A stretch of 64,000 nt of DNA from Halobacterium noricense (GCF_021233435.1 NZ_CP089469.1:1-64000); one strand, 5' to 3'. Positions 52,621 through 62,263 are shown, numbered from the stretch's first letter. Notes: generated by a model from the sequence alone, not told the origin. Translations and numbers: made by a program.

Positions 52621-52974
52621 TCACTCCGAGCGTTGGAGCTTGTTCCGACGCGCCTCGAACTCTTCCTCGGTGAGATCTCCGCGGGCGTATGCCATACGCA
52701 GCTCCTCCATCGCGGGATCCCGAGACGACTGCGATGCCGTCACCCGACGGAAGACGAGATATCCTCCACCGAGCAGGAGGAGGAGGAAGACCAGCTGGAC
52801 GAGCATCCCGACGAGTGGCCACCAGCCGCTGGTCGTCCCGTATCCACCCATCATTCCACCGTATCCCATCATCCCGCCGAATCCCATCCCCATCGTGAGC
52901 AAGGGGAGGACGATGATCGCCCCGAGGATGAGAAGGACGATGGTTGTGGTGTCGAGTTGGTTTGATGATGCCAT
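52621..52974 (-). CDS. SHOCT-domain membrane protein
   Basis: A 117-aa protein with two membrane helices, a Met/Gly/Tyr-rich loop (MGMGFGGMMGYGGMMGGYG) and the SHOCT motif (MEELRMAYARGDLTEEEFEARR). It closely resembles the protein at 7464. It starts 3 bp from the DUF302 gene end. Confidence 0.85.
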   Translation of the reverse strand: MASSNQLDTTTIVLLILGAIIVLPLLTMGMGFGGMMGYGGMMGGYGTTSGWWPLVGMLVQLVFLLLLLGGGYLVFRRVTASQSSRDPAMEELRMAYARGDLTEEEFEARRNKLQRSE

Positions 52975-52977
52975 GGC

Positions 52978-53226
52978 TCAGATTTCAGTCGATGATTCGA
53001 GTTCGTCCGCGACATTGGCGAGAACGCGTTCGAACCGGTCGTGGACCTCGTTCGCGATCGAGTCGAGCGCCTCGTTGTCGGCGATGCCGACGAGCTGTTG
53101 TGGGTCGACGGCACTCACCATGATCTCGCCGTCGTCGGTTTCGTAGACGATGACGTTACACGGGAGGAGTGCGCCGAGTTCGGTTTCTTCGGTCAGCCCT
53201 TCGTATGCCAGCGGGGGATTGCATGA
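52978..53226 (-). pseudogene. DUF302 gene lacking its 5' half
   Basis: Encodes the end of a DUF302 protein (CNPPLAYEGLTEETELGALLPCNVIVY...VDPQQLVGIADNEAL). The N-terminal half of the domain is absent; at about 53226 the DNA switches to a fragment of a cation transporter on the other strand. Confidence 0.75.
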
Positions 53227-53227
53227 A

Positions 53228-53590
53228 GTCACCGGCATCGGGATAATTGACCCGGTCACGGCGGCACTTATCGCCGGCGTTGTCCTGTGGTCGGCTGGGA
53301 AAGTCCTCCGTGGCAGCGGGGCTATCTTCTTCCTGAAAACACCGTTCGAACCTGAGGGCGTCCGAACCGACATGGAGGCCGTTGATGGCGTTGACCAGGT
53401 TGAGGACTGGCATGCGTGGCAGATTTGCAGTCAAATCACTATCGCCACCGCTCATGTCGAAACATCCGTTGAGACGATGACGGAGGCTGAAACCGTGACA
53501 CAGCAGATCACGGCGTCGATCACGCGACGGTTGAACTCTGTCCTGCGTACGATGATCGGCATACCCATCTCAACTCCCATGCTCACGAAG
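53228..53590 (+). pseudogene. Fragment of a cation diffusion facilitator
   Basis: Encodes VTGIGIIDPVTAALIAGVVLWSAGKVLR...GVDQVEDWHAWQICSQ...ATAHVE, the last helix and cytoplasmic domain of a CDF (zinc/cadmium efflux) protein. The N-terminal helices are missing and the end merges with a tnpB remnant. Confidence 0.65.
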
Positions 53591-53616
53591 TATGAGAACC
53601 TTCTGATGAATACAAT

Positions 53617-53810
53617 TGCAAGCGCGAAGGCACGCACTTCGTGGAGATTCAACCAGGTGGCACGACCAAAGAATGCACTCAGTGTGGCGTCGCAACCGGG
53701 AAACCGCTCGGGTGCGTGAACACTCCTGTCTCGCCTGTGGTTTCGAGGCAGACAGAGACGCAAATGCGGCGTGGAAACAGGAAGCATTTATTCAAGGAGG
53801 CGGCGAGTAG
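53617..53810 (+). pseudogene. TnpB C-terminal remnant
   Basis: Encodes THFVEIQPGGTTKECTQCGVATGKPL, then after a one-base deletion VREHSCLACGFEADRDANAAWK, the zinc finger and last RuvC motif of a TnpB unlike the two complete ones. Confidence 0.8.
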
Positions 53811-53821
53811 ATAGGGATAGT

Positions 53822-54847
53822 TCACGCGGTCGCGGTAGTCGTCAACTCCGCTGCACTGCGTAGCGTCTCGAGAAACTCCTCGGCGTCGAGCGCGGCCATG
53901 CTTCCAGTTCCGGCGGACGTGATCGCCTGGCGGTACCGGGGATCAGCGACGTCACCGGCAGCGAACACGCCATCAACGCTCGTCCGGGCCGTCGGTCGGC
54001 CGACATCGTCTGCCTGCGTGAAGATGTAGCCGCTTTCGTCTCGTTCGACGGCAGTCTCATCCAGGAACCGCGTGTTCGGCGTGTGGCCCACCGCGTAGAA
54101 CACGCCGCCAACATCGACGGTCTCCCGCTCGACGTCGACCCCGGACTCGGCCTTCTCCGTGGGGTAGCCATCGGGGTGGGAGACGAGCGTGGCACCGGTG
54201 ACGCCCTTCTCCTGGGAGCCGTGGATGGCTTCGAGTTCCGTGTTCCACCGGAACTGGACGTCGTCGTGGTCGCGAGCACGGTCGGCCATGATCTCGGACG
54301 CACGCAGTTCCTCGCGGCGGTGGACGACCGTCACGGAATCGGCGAACTTCGCGAGGAACAACGCCTCCTCCATGGCGCTGTCGCCGCCACCAATGACGAG
54401 GACGTCGTCGCCGCGGTGGAACGCGCCGTCACAGGTCGCACACGTCGAAAGCCCGGCCCCCATCAGTTCGTCTTCGTTCTCGGCGCCGACCCAGCGCGCG
54501 CTCGCACCGGTCGCGACGATCAGGGCGCGCGTGTGAATCGTGTCGCCGGTCGACAGCGATAGCTCCAGCGGCTGGCCGTCGAGGGCCGCGTCCTCGATGC
54601 GACCGTGTTCGAACTGAGCGCCGAACTGCTCAGCCTGCTCTTTGCCACGCTGGACGAGTTCCATGCCACCGACACCCTCAGGAAATCCGAGGTAGTTCTC
54701 GACGTCGGTCGTCAGCGTGAGCTGGCCGCCCGGCTCGTCGCCCTCGAGGACGAGGGGGTCGAGGTCGGCGCGGGCCGCGTAGACCGCTGCCGAGAGGCCG
54801 GCGATTCCCGAGCCGGCGATGACGAGGTCGTGTACGTCCGTGCTCAT
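53822..54847 (-). CDS. trxB: Thioredoxin reductase
   Basis: A 341-aa flavoprotein reducing thioredoxin. FAD site GSGIAGLSAA (12-21), redox pair CATC (136-139), NAD(P) site VIGGGDSAMEE, and FAD-binding VDGVFAAGDVAD. Full length. Starts next to a thioredoxin gene that ends at 54848; the pair forms a complete thioredoxin system. Confidence 0.95.
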   Translation of the reverse strand: MSTDVHDLVIAGSGIAGLSAAVYAARADLDPLVLEGDEPGGQLTLTTDVENYLGFPEGVGGMELVQRGKEQAEQFGAQFEHGRIEDAALDGQPLELSLSTGDTIHTRALIVATGASARWVGAENEDELMGAGLSTCATCDGAFHRGDDVLVIGGGDSAMEEALFLAKFADSVTVVHRREELRASEIMADRARDHDDVQFRWNTELEAIHGSQEKGVTGATLVSHPDGYPTEKAESGVDVERETVDVGGVFYAVGHTPNTRFLDETAVERDESGYIFTQADDVGRPTARTSVDGVFAAGDVADPRYRQAITSAGTGSMAALDAEEFLETLRSAAELTTTATA

Positions 54848-55210
54848 CTAGTTCGTGTAGGAGTCGACGAGCGTTCGGAGCTGGTCTTCGCCCTGGAGGC
54901 CGACGATCTCCTCGACCTGCTCGCCGTCGGCGAACAGGACGAGCGTCGGGACGCCGCGGACGCCGTAGGCGCCTGCGAGTTGCTGGTTCGCGTCGACGTC
55001 GACCTTCGCGACCGTCGCGGCGGTCTCGGCGGCGATAGTCTCGACGGTCGGCTCGAGCATCTGGCAGGGGCCACACCAGTCGGCGTAGAAGTCCGTCAGG
55101 ACGACATCGTGTTCGCTGACCACGGCATCGAGGTCGTCGGCGCTATCGACGTGAATCGGTTCGTTCGCAGGAGCGCTGCCTGCGTCGGTTGCAGTATCGG
55201 TTGCCATCAC
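54848..55210 (-). CDS. trxA: Thioredoxin
   Basis: A 120-aa thioredoxin with the active site DWCGPCQM and the cis-Pro in VRGVPTLVLF. An N-terminal Thr/Asp-rich extension of about 20 residues lies before the domain. Its stop abuts the reductase start, so the two are co-transcribed. Confidence 0.95.
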   Translation of the reverse strand: MMATDTATDAGSAPANEPIHVDSADDLDAVVSEHDVVLTDFYADWCGPCQMLEPTVETIAAETAATVAKVDVDANQQLAGAYGVRGVPTLVLFADGEQVEEIVGLQGEDQLRTLVDSYTN

Positions 55211-55425
55211 CTGTCCCTACGGACTGCCGACCATTAAGTCTTGCTCTATTTCCACAATACCCCACACAATTCAAAGAGCAGTCTGGGGCCATGAAGCAAG
55301 CAAGGCATAGAAACCGGCGTAACACCCACGTAAGCGCTAGAACCCGTCCTGCCGGGGCTCACACTCGCCCCTACAATTGTAGAGATAGTGAACGTGTGGG
55401 GCGGACAACCCATCGCACTTCGACG

Positions 55426-56544
55426 TCAGGTCCACTCCGGTTCGAGGGCGTCCAGCAGCCGCTCAACCTCAGTGTGAGTGTTGACCGCGTGGACCGACGC
55501 GCGGACGGCGTCTGGCGTCGGTAAGGCACGAACGACGATTCCCTCTGACGCGAGTCTATCGACCGTCGCTTCAGGATCAGCCACGTCGATCGTCACGAGT
55601 CCCGACTCGGGGTCCATCGGGCTGAGAAGCCGGTCGTGAGGGACGCCAACGGCCAGCTGACCGGCCAATTCCTGGATTCGGGCAGCGATACGGTTGACTC
55701 CAACTTCGTCGATCGCCTCGATAGCTTCCGCCAGGGCAACGTGTGGCGCCGGGTTCGCCGAGCCGACCTCGAATCGGCGGGCGCCAGCTGCGAACTCGTA
55801 GGGATCTGCAGTCGGCGTCTCGACGCTTCGGTACCCAACTGTGGTGGGGAGGAGGGAGTCAGCAGCTGTCCGGTCGACGTAGAGGAAGCCGCCGCCCCAC
55901 AGCCCCAGCAGCCACTTGTGACCGGCCGCCGCGACGGCGTCCGCACCCCACTCGCCGACATCGAGGGGAAGCTGTCCCGGCACCTGTACAGCGTCGACGA
56001 GCGCGAACGCGCCAGCCTCGTGAGCGATATCAACGAGATCGTTGACGGGCAACTGGGTGCCGTGCGTCCACGTTACCGCGCTGAAACAGGCCAGGCGCGC
56101 GTCCTCGACGGCCTCGGCGAAGGCGTCGAGATCGATACGGCCGTCCGATGTCTCGACGACGCGAACCTCGACGCCCTCCTGTTCTAGGCGTTGCCATGGG
56201 AGCGTCCCAGCCGGGTGTTCGAGGTCGGTTCGAACGACGGTGTCGCCGGGCTCCCAGTCGATGGCGGTCGCGACAGCGTTGATGCCCGCGGTCGTGCTCT
56301 CCGTGAGCGCGATCTCGTCGTCGTCCGCACCGACGAAGGTGGCGACGCGCTCCCGCACGCGGTCGTAGGCGTCGAACGCCACCTCGTAGGGATCGTTTTG
56401 CGTGCTCGTTTCGTACTCGTGTGACCGGACGAACTCGTCAGCAGCCTCGACGACGTACCGTGGGCTCGGCCCGTGGGCGCCGAAGTTCAGGTAGACGTCC
56501 TCGTGCAGGGCGGGCGTGTCGGCGCGAAGTTCTCTGGGGTTCAT
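55426..56544 (-). CDS. Class V aminotransferase / cysteine desulfurase-like
   Basis: A 372-aa PLP enzyme. The lysine is in AAGHKWLLGLWGGG, and the phosphate and ring contacts are STTAGINAV and LVDAVQVPG. It resembles SufS-like desulfurases and related enzymes, but the active-site Cys loop cannot be assigned, so the reaction remains open. Between two thioredoxin genes on the same strand. Confidence 0.85.
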   Translation of the reverse strand: MNPRELRADTPALHEDVYLNFGAHGPSPRYVVEAADEFVRSHEYETSTQNDPYEVAFDAYDRVRERVATFVGADDDEIALTESTTAGINAVATAIDWEPGDTVVRTDLEHPAGTLPWQRLEQEGVEVRVVETSDGRIDLDAFAEAVEDARLACFSAVTWTHGTQLPVNDLVDIAHEAGAFALVDAVQVPGQLPLDVGEWGADAVAAAGHKWLLGLWGGGFLYVDRTAADSLLPTTVGYRSVETPTADPYEFAAGARRFEVGSANPAPHVALAEAIEAIDEVGVNRIAARIQELAGQLAVGVPHDRLLSPMDPESGLVTIDVADPEATVDRLASEGIVVRALPTPDAVRASVHAVNTHTEVERLLDALEPEWT

Positions 56545-56559
56545 CTCGTTGTCGGTGAG

Positions 56560-56898
56560 TTAGTCGTGATATCGGGCGATCAGGTCGCGGAGGGTCTGTT
56601 CGTTCTGGCCGCCACGAAGCTGTTTCACCGGTTGTCCGTCGGCGAACAGGACGAACGTGGGCGTGCTCTGGGCACCGAACTCGATCGCCGTTTCGAGGTT
56701 CGACTCGATGTCGATCGTTAGGATCGTCGCCTCAGTGTCTTCGGCGAGCGCTTCGAGGACCGGCTTCATTCGTTTGCAGGTGCCACACCACTCCGTGTAG
56801 AACTCCACGAGCGCGACGCTACTGTCTTCGACGACCGTTTCGAGGTCGTCGTCACCAAGCGAAACCACGCGGTCCGTCTCCGCTGTCTGCGTTGCCAT
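56560..56898 (-). CDS. Thioredoxin-like protein
   Basis: A 112-aa thioredoxin-fold protein with CGTC (TEWCGTCKRMKP) and cis-Pro TPTFVLF. 15 bp upstream of the aminotransferase, so co-transcribed; it may keep its cysteines reduced. Confidence 0.92.
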   Translation of the reverse strand: MATQTAETDRVVSLGDDDLETVVEDSSVALVEFYTEWCGTCKRMKPVLEALAEDTEATILTIDIESNLETAIEFGAQSTPTFVLFADGQPVKQLRGGQNEQTLRDLIARYHD

Positions 56899-57043
56899 TA
56901 ACAGACTCTATGCATTAGATCGTTAATAGTCTTGGGCATACTATACAATATAGGCCGGGCATGTCTTTCGTCTCAGAGCTATTGAATGAGAGTAAAGCGA
57001 TGCGAGGGCCATCCGTGGATGCCACGAGCACACAATTGTCGGG

Positions 57044-57331
57044 TTAGATAGCCTCGTTATTCGAATCAGACATCACCGAACGTAATATCAGCACCATCCC
57101 AAATGAGACGAGTACTGCCTGTATGAGGGCCGCTGAGAACAGCGACGTTCCCAACACACTGTAGACGAGGCCTTCACAGATAGCTCCGATTCCTATGAAT
57201 ACGAAGCCGACAGAAACGTAGAGCATCGGATGGCTCTCACTCCGCTTGTATGCGTAGAAGGCGAGGTACGCGACCAGAAGGCTGAGAAACAGCGTAATCA
57301 GCTTGACGACGACGATTGACGGGCTGATCAT
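57044..57331 (-). CDS. Small membrane protein paired with wHTH regulator
   Basis: A 95-aa protein with three hydrophobic helices (LITLFLSLLVAYLAFYAY; YVSVGFVFIGIGAICEGLVY; ALIQAVLVSFGMVLIL). Same plan as 11475. Start at MISPSIVV overlaps the regulator stop (ATGA). Probably a DUF7521 relative. Confidence 0.75.
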   Translation of the reverse strand: MISPSIVVVKLITLFLSLLVAYLAFYAYKRSESHPMLYVSVGFVFIGIGAICEGLVYSVLGTSLFSAALIQAVLVSFGMVLILRSVMSDSNNEAI

Positions 57332-57687
57332 GTGCTCTCCCGGAAGTTCTCCCAAAGCGAAGCGAAATTATCGGCGAGTTCATCACGTGTTTCGACGGAG
57401 AGTTCGAACTCACCGTCGGCGATTGAAACGTGGAACGCCTCGACCGTCGTCTCGAACAGCTGTTTGTGCTCTCCACCGGAGCCGATCGTCGAATGGACGG
57501 CAATAAGATCATGGCTCCGTAATGTGGAGATGCGACGGTAAATGGTCGCCAGCGACGCGTCACAGACCTCGCTAAGATCCTTTGCCGTTCGTGGCTCCTC
57601 CTCAGCTGCAAGTAGAATCGTGCGTGAGTAGTCGTCCGCAAAGACTTCGAGGAGGGACGCGGACGGATTGCCCTCACGACTCTCCAT
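57328..57687 (-). CDS. Winged-helix regulator
   Basis: A 119-aa protein with a wHTH (RTAKDLSEVCDASLATIYRRISTLRSHDLIAV), a GSGGEHKQLFET wing, and a helical C-terminus. Coupled to the small membrane protein and divergent from the membrane gene at 57853, its probable target. Confidence 0.83.
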   Translation of the reverse strand: MESREGNPSASLLEVFADDYSRTILLAAEEEPRTAKDLSEVCDASLATIYRRISTLRSHDLIAVHSTIGSGGEHKQLFETTVEAFHVSIADGEFELSVETRDELADNFASLWENFREST

Positions 57688-57852
57688 ATCTCTGCATTGT
57701 GAGGAGGGCGTAAAGATTCGGTGGTTTCCCCGATTCTGGTTCGTAGGCTGAGATTTCCCCGTTCAGAGAGTCGTATTGTGGTACGAGGCTTTTTGCGAAT
57801 AGTGCAAACAGACAGCGTCCTTTACAGCCCAGCAACCCGAGCGATAGTACTG

Positions 57853-58296
57853 ATGAGACGGTTTCAGAGACGGCATCTCAAAGCGGCAGTCATCAGCGTC
57901 GGGTCGTTTGTGCTGTTCGGGGTCGTCACTGGATTGATTCCCAATCCGGTCTACGTTCGGATGGTTCCCCGAACGCTGTTGGATTATCTCTTTCTCGCTC
58001 TCACTGCTGGATTCCTGGGCTTCTACGTGTTACAGCGAACAACGGAGCAGCGTGACGACGAAAAGACTGCAACTGCGGGTGCTGTTCTCGGATTTCTAGC
58101 GTTTGGATGCCCGATCTGCAACGCGTTTTTGCTTGCCCTGTTTAGCAGTTCCGCGCTAATGACGTACTTCGACCCGCTCCGGCCGCTTCTGGGAGTCGTG
58201 AGTGTTGCGCTCTTCGCCGGGCTTCTGTACGTTCGCTCACAACGTCCGTGTGAGTCCTGTGAGGTAGAACCGAAGCAGACGACCACACATCAGTAG
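57853..58296 (+). CDS. Membrane protein with CPICN motif
   Basis: A 147-aa protein with about four helices and a conserved GCPICNAFLLALFSSSALMTYFDPLRP segment; two Cys in a helix could bind metal or react as thiols. It ends with CESC. A homologue, cut by ISH3, lies at 62725-63040. Start at MRRFQRRH. Function unknown. Confidence 0.78.
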   Translation: MRRFQRRHLKAAVISVGSFVLFGVVTGLIPNPVYVRMVPRTLLDYLFLALTAGFLGFYVLQRTTEQRDDEKTATAGAVLGFLAFGCPICNAFLLALFSSSALMTYFDPLRPLLGVVSVALFAGLLYVRSQRPCESCEVEPKQTTTHQ

Positions 58297-58305
58297 ACCA
58301 GTCAA

Positions 58306-58566
58306 ATGCCAGACACTCAAACAGAAACAACCGACGAGACGGGTTCACGGCGCCGCTGGTCACTGCTCGGACTCGGTGGCGCACTGAGTCTCTGTTGTCT
58401 CTTTGCCGCTCCGGCCGCGACAGGCGCTGCCGGAGCTACCGCTGCTGGTGGTGCAACGGCGGCCCTCGGAGGCGGACTCATCCGAATACTAGTGGCGGCA
58501 CTAACAGTTGGGGTTCTCGGCTTTGTATACCGATTTCGGTCAGACTCCAAATCCTGCGAAACGTGA
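58306..58566 (+). CDS. Small membrane protein with CC motif
   Basis: An 86-aa protein with two helices, the first containing SLCCLFAAPA, an Ala/Gly-rich turn and a final Cys. 9 bp after the CPICN gene. A second copy is at 62394, also paired with the CPICN gene. The CC in a helix resembles small mercury or metal transport proteins; inference only. Confidence 0.72.
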   Translation: MPDTQTETTDETGSRRRWSLLGLGGALSLCCLFAAPAATGAAGATAAGGATAALGGGLIRILVAALTVGVLGFVYRFRSDSKSCET

Positions 58567-58601
58567 GTCCTCTAGACGAGAATGAGTCACTACTGTCCGG
58601 T

Positions 58602-59534
58602 CTATCCGAACATCGCTCCGCCAGGGAGATACCCGAACGACCGGAGCGAATACCACGTCACGTAGACGCCGATCACGACGAAGGCCAGACTGCCAGCGTA
58701 GCGAGCGGACTGTCCGTATTTGCCAAGCGAGAGTGAACTCCCCGTAACGCGTGCGACAACACTGACACCGAGAATCAGCGTTCCCATGCCCGCTCCGAAT
58801 GAGCCAAACACGGCAAGTCCCTCGACCAGCCCTTCCGTTGTGAACGATGTGAGAATCATCCCCAGAAAGATCGGCAAATTACACGCTAAACTACCAACTC
58901 CGTACACGATACCGAACACAAAGAAGGCTGGTATCGTGGCTGAATCTCGCTCAGGGAGGCGAATCGACTGGAGCGGAGAGAGGTTGTAGAAGTACATGAT
59001 ACCGATACCGATCAAGAGCGGCCCGACGAGGAGCTCCATCGACACGAGATACGGTTCGATCCACTGACCGAGGAGAAGCACGGCACCGCCAATAAGCAGA
59101 TAGACGGTGACTACGCCGGCCGTAACGAACCCGCCGACGCGAAGCCCATCGATCACTGCGCGTCGGCCGAGTCCCAGTAGCATGAGAAGAGTGCCGACGA
59201 CGACAACGGCGACTGGGGGATAGTAACTCCCTGTTCCGAGTTTCGCGAGTGGAACGATCAACTCATAGCCGGGGAGCAAAACCCGAATACCGGCAACCGA
59301 CATGTAGAAGAGCGGAATCGCCCCGACGAGAAACACAAGAATGCCATTAACCAGGAATGCTATCCGGACAGGACCAGACGCATCCGATTGGTCTGCTCGC
59401 ACTGCATCTTCGCCTTGTGTATAAAAGTACGAGAGGTACGCAGGGAGGAGTCCAACACTACACGGAGCAAAGAACATCAAGACACCCGCAGCGTACGCCG
59501 CCACTAGTAGTGATGATGAAGCAAACAGTGCCAT
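58602..59534 (-). CDS. CcdA/DsbD-like membrane thiol-disulfide transporter
   Basis: A 310-aa membrane protein carrying reducing equivalents outwards. It has two half-repeats, each with a key Cys: FFAPCSVGLLPAYLSYF and GSLACNLPIFLGMI. About seven or eight helices, longer than minimal CcdA. Last gene of the three-gene operon with the DsbA-like protein. Confidence 0.88.
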   Translation of the reverse strand: MALFASSSLLVAAYAAGVLMFFAPCSVGLLPAYLSYFYTQGEDAVRADQSDASGPVRIAFLVNGILVFLVGAIPLFYMSVAGIRVLLPGYELIVPLAKLGTGSYYPPVAVVVVGTLLMLLGLGRRAVIDGLRVGGFVTAGVVTVYLLIGGAVLLLGQWIEPYLVSMELLVGPLLIGIGIMYFYNLSPLQSIRLPERDSATIPAFFVFGIVYGVGSLACNLPIFLGMILTSFTTEGLVEGLAVFGSFGAGMGTLILGVSVVARVTGSSLSLGKYGQSARYAGSLAFVVIGVYVTWYSLRSFGYLPGGAMFG

Positions 59535-59537
59535 CGG

Positions 59538-60086
59538 TCACTCCCCCTCCGTAGCTGAGTCGATCGTACAGTAGCGTGGGTCGCCAGCACGAGCGAGGTA
59601 CCCAATCAGAAGCGTGAGGCCACCAACACGGAGCAGGTTCCCGTGAAACGGCATCGCTGCTAACGCACCAGCGAACCCGATGAGGCCGAGAACACCTGCG
59701 CCACAGCTCGCACAGCCGGATGCGAGCAGACCGGGAATCGCACTCGACAACCCTCTGGACCCTGAGAGTCCGACCTGAGCTACTCGACCAGCTACGTTCG
59801 TGACCGCGACGCCAGTTAAGATTGCATACCCAACAATCAGCCCGAGGCCGATGGCTCCAATTGTCGCGTACGTGTTCGCAGTGAGCGCCACGAGTGCAGT
59901 ATCGAGATACCCGAGGTTGGCACCGAGCATCTGCATCGAGTACTCCGGGAACGAACTCAAAATTAGAAGGACGTAGGTTGCGACGGAGACCCCGACGAAC
60001 AAGAGCCCCCGCGTTGCAGATGTCAGCGGGTAGGCCAGCGCTGCTAGAAGCTGTTCGGTGTGATGTTCGAGTCGCAGTGTTGTCAT
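59538..60086 (-). CDS. Membrane protein with CASC motif
   Basis: A 182-aa protein of four or five helices with ASGCASCGAGVLG, a reactive Cys pair near a helix end. It overlaps the DsbA-like gene by 4 bp and starts 3 bp from CcdA. Likely a partner in the thiol relay; family not named with certainty. Confidence 0.75.
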   Translation of the reverse strand: MTTLRLEHHTEQLLAALAYPLTSATRGLLFVGVSVATYVLLILSSFPEYSMQMLGANLGYLDTALVALTANTYATIGAIGLGLIVGYAILTGVAVTNVAGRVAQVGLSGSRGLSSAIPGLLASGCASCGAGVLGLIGFAGALAAMPFHGNLLRVGGLTLLIGYLARAGDPRYCTIDSATEGE

Positions 60087-60826
60087 GCGTTCTGCACCCG
60101 TGAGATTGCTTCGTCGAATCGGTCGTATGGCTGTGCCCCGACGAGTTTGCCAGCGGTATCTACATCGCGATTGTAGAGAAGGAACGCAGGCGTCCCACGG
60201 ATCCCGAACTGTGCCGCCCGGCTCATATCCTTGTTAATCGACGCCTCAATCTCGCTTCGGTGGGTCTGCATACACGAATCGACAGCACTTGCATCGACAC
60301 CGTCGACGCCTTGAGTGATCTCCAGGAGATTTGCTTTCGACGCCCATCCCGAGTTCTTTGAGCCCTGCTTGTCAAAGAGCGTCGAATGCCACCGCCAATA
60401 CGCCTCGGGGGTGTCCTCTCTCACCTGCCGCCAGACACAGCGATCCATCACCGCCGCGGTCATCGACGTTTTGCCCATGTAGGGAAACTCGATGAAGACG
60501 ACCCGAACGGTGCCCGATTGGACGTGATTCCGGATTATCTTCGGAAGCGTATTCTGCTCGAAGCGGCGGCAGAAGGGGCACTGGTAGTCACTCCAGTAGT
60601 ACATATCGGTAGGGGCGTCTAATGGCCCCATTATCGGATGGCCCTGCAGGTCAATTTCAAACCCAGTCGTGTTGGAACTGGTGTGGAACGGGGCCGCAGT
60701 CGGAACTTTCGAATCCTGGCTTCCGTCTAGTTTCGAAGCTCCGTAGACGATGCTACCACCAGCGAGGACCGTTCCGATACCACCAAGAACCGCACGCCGT
60801 CGTGTGATCGGAGACGGAATATCCAT
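60083..60826 (-). CDS. DsbA-like exported thiol oxidoreductase
   Basis: A 247-aa protein with a Tat signal (TRRRAVLGGIGTVLAGGS), a thioredoxin fold with CPFC (YQCPFCRRFEQ), and cis-Pro GTPAFLLY. It would act on the outer face, with reducing power from CcdA. Start at MDIPSPI. Confidence 0.88.
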   Translation of the reverse strand: MDIPSPITRRRAVLGGIGTVLAGGSIVYGASKLDGSQDSKVPTAAPFHTSSNTTGFEIDLQGHPIMGPLDAPTDMYYWSDYQCPFCRRFEQNTLPKIIRNHVQSGTVRVVFIEFPYMGKTSMTAAVMDRCVWRQVREDTPEAYWRWHSTLFDKQGSKNSGWASKANLLEITQGVDGVDASAVDSCMQTHRSEIEASINKDMSRAAQFGIRGTPAFLLYNRDVDTAGKLVGAQPYDRFDEAISRVQNA

Positions 60827-61012
60827 ACCCGAATTGCGCCCTCGCCATATATGGCTGGAATGGCGATTTGCAGGGTCTGCAAAAATGCGCCCAGTGCGGA
60901 TAGTGGGCAGCACGCTACAAGGGATTGCAATTAGAAGAAGTCCACTCGGTTTTGAAGAACACCAGTTGGAGTCTCCCCTTTGAAGTAGTCAGTATAATGT
61001 ATCTATGGGCGG

Positions 61013-62263
61013 CTACTGATCTATCTGGAACTGCCACACTTTCGGAAGCTGTGCGTAGACGACCGCGTTGTCGACGAGCACGTCGACAGGGACGTACTCG
61101 TCGGGCGCGTGGACGGTGTCGGTTCCGAGCGCGAACTCAACGGTCGACACCCCCGCGTTTCGGAGGGTCTTGGCGTCCCCGCCGCCCGTGGCACTCCGCC
61201 GGAAGACACGCTCGCCCGTGACGTCCGCCGCCGTCGACGCGACAGCTTCGACGAGCGGACTGCCGGGAGGCTCGGCGGTCCCGACGCTCCACGAGACGTC
61301 GGCTATCGTGATACCCTCGCAGTCGGCAACACACTCCCGAATCCCCGCGAGCACGTCGGGCGTGTGGACACCCGCTGTCAGTCGCACGTCGATCTCGGCG
61401 CGAGCGGACTGTGGGACGGTGTTTATCGCGTCCCCGCCCTCGAGGATGCCGAGATTGATCGAGGGATACTGAAACAGATCTCGAGCGACGTCTTCGCCCA
61501 TCGACGGGCTGTAGTATTCGATGGACTCTTCGACGATCGGCTCCACGTCAGGGTCAATATCGAGGCGCTGGGTGCCGAACCGTTCGCGCACGGTCTCCAC
61601 GGCATTATAGAGTCGGTCAATTGCGTTGACGCCGAGTACTGGCCGGGAGCCATGGGCCCCCTCACCGCTGGCGTCGAGCGTCAGCCAGATGCTGCCCCGG
61701 TCCGCGATTGTGACGGAGTGGCGGCCTTCCTCACAGGTCGGCTCGCCAATCACGCACGCTTCCGCATCGAGCTCACCAGCGTCCAGTAACGCTGGCAAGC
61801 CGGCGTCACCACCTACTTCCTCGTCGCTCACGAACGCGAATTGGAGGTCGACAGGTGGCTCAGTGTCGGTGGCTGCGAAGGCCTGTATTACGAATAGCAT
61901 CGATGCCACAGCCCCCTTCATATCGGTCGCACCGCGACCGTAGACGCGCTCGTCGGTGCGCTCACCGAGCGGATCGTGGGACCAGGCATCGGCGTTGAAG
62001 GGCACCGTATCGAGGTGGCCATTATATAGCAGTGTGTGGTCAGACTCACCCGGTAGTCGAACGAGCAGATTCGGCTTTGCTGGATCGACTGCAAAACGCT
62101 CTACTTCGACCGGAAGCGGGTCGAGGAATTGTTCGATTCTGGTGACGATTTCGCTGGTGTCGCCGGGCGGGTTCGACGTCTCAACCGCGAGAAGGTCGAG
62201 GGCGAGCGCGACCAGTTCCTCTCGGTGGGCTCGCACGTATTCGGTAGGAGTGTCATTACTCAT
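61013..62263 (-). CDS. M20-family peptidase/deacylase (ArgE/DapE-like)
   Basis: A 416-aa zinc hydrolase. Metal and catalytic motifs: GHLDTVP, GRGATDMKG, VSDEEVGG, IGEPT, with a dimerisation domain (about 185-310) between. It may be an acetylornithine deacetylase or succinyl-diaminopimelate desuccinylase; the motifs do not decide. It appears to be a house-type gene amid mobile DNA. Confidence 0.88.
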   Translation of the reverse strand: MSNDTPTEYVRAHREELVALALDLLAVETSNPPGDTSEIVTRIEQFLDPLPVEVERFAVDPAKPNLLVRLPGESDHTLLYNGHLDTVPFNADAWSHDPLGERTDERVYGRGATDMKGAVASMLFVIQAFAATDTEPPVDLQFAFVSDEEVGGDAGLPALLDAGELDAEACVIGEPTCEEGRHSVTIADRGSIWLTLDASGEGAHGSRPVLGVNAIDRLYNAVETVRERFGTQRLDIDPDVEPIVEESIEYYSPSMGEDVARDLFQYPSINLGILEGGDAINTVPQSARAEIDVRLTAGVHTPDVLAGIRECVADCEGITIADVSWSVGTAEPPGSPLVEAVASTAADVTGERVFRRSATGGGDAKTLRNAGVSTVEFALGTDTVHAPDEYVPVDVLVDNAVVYAQLPKVWQFQIDQ

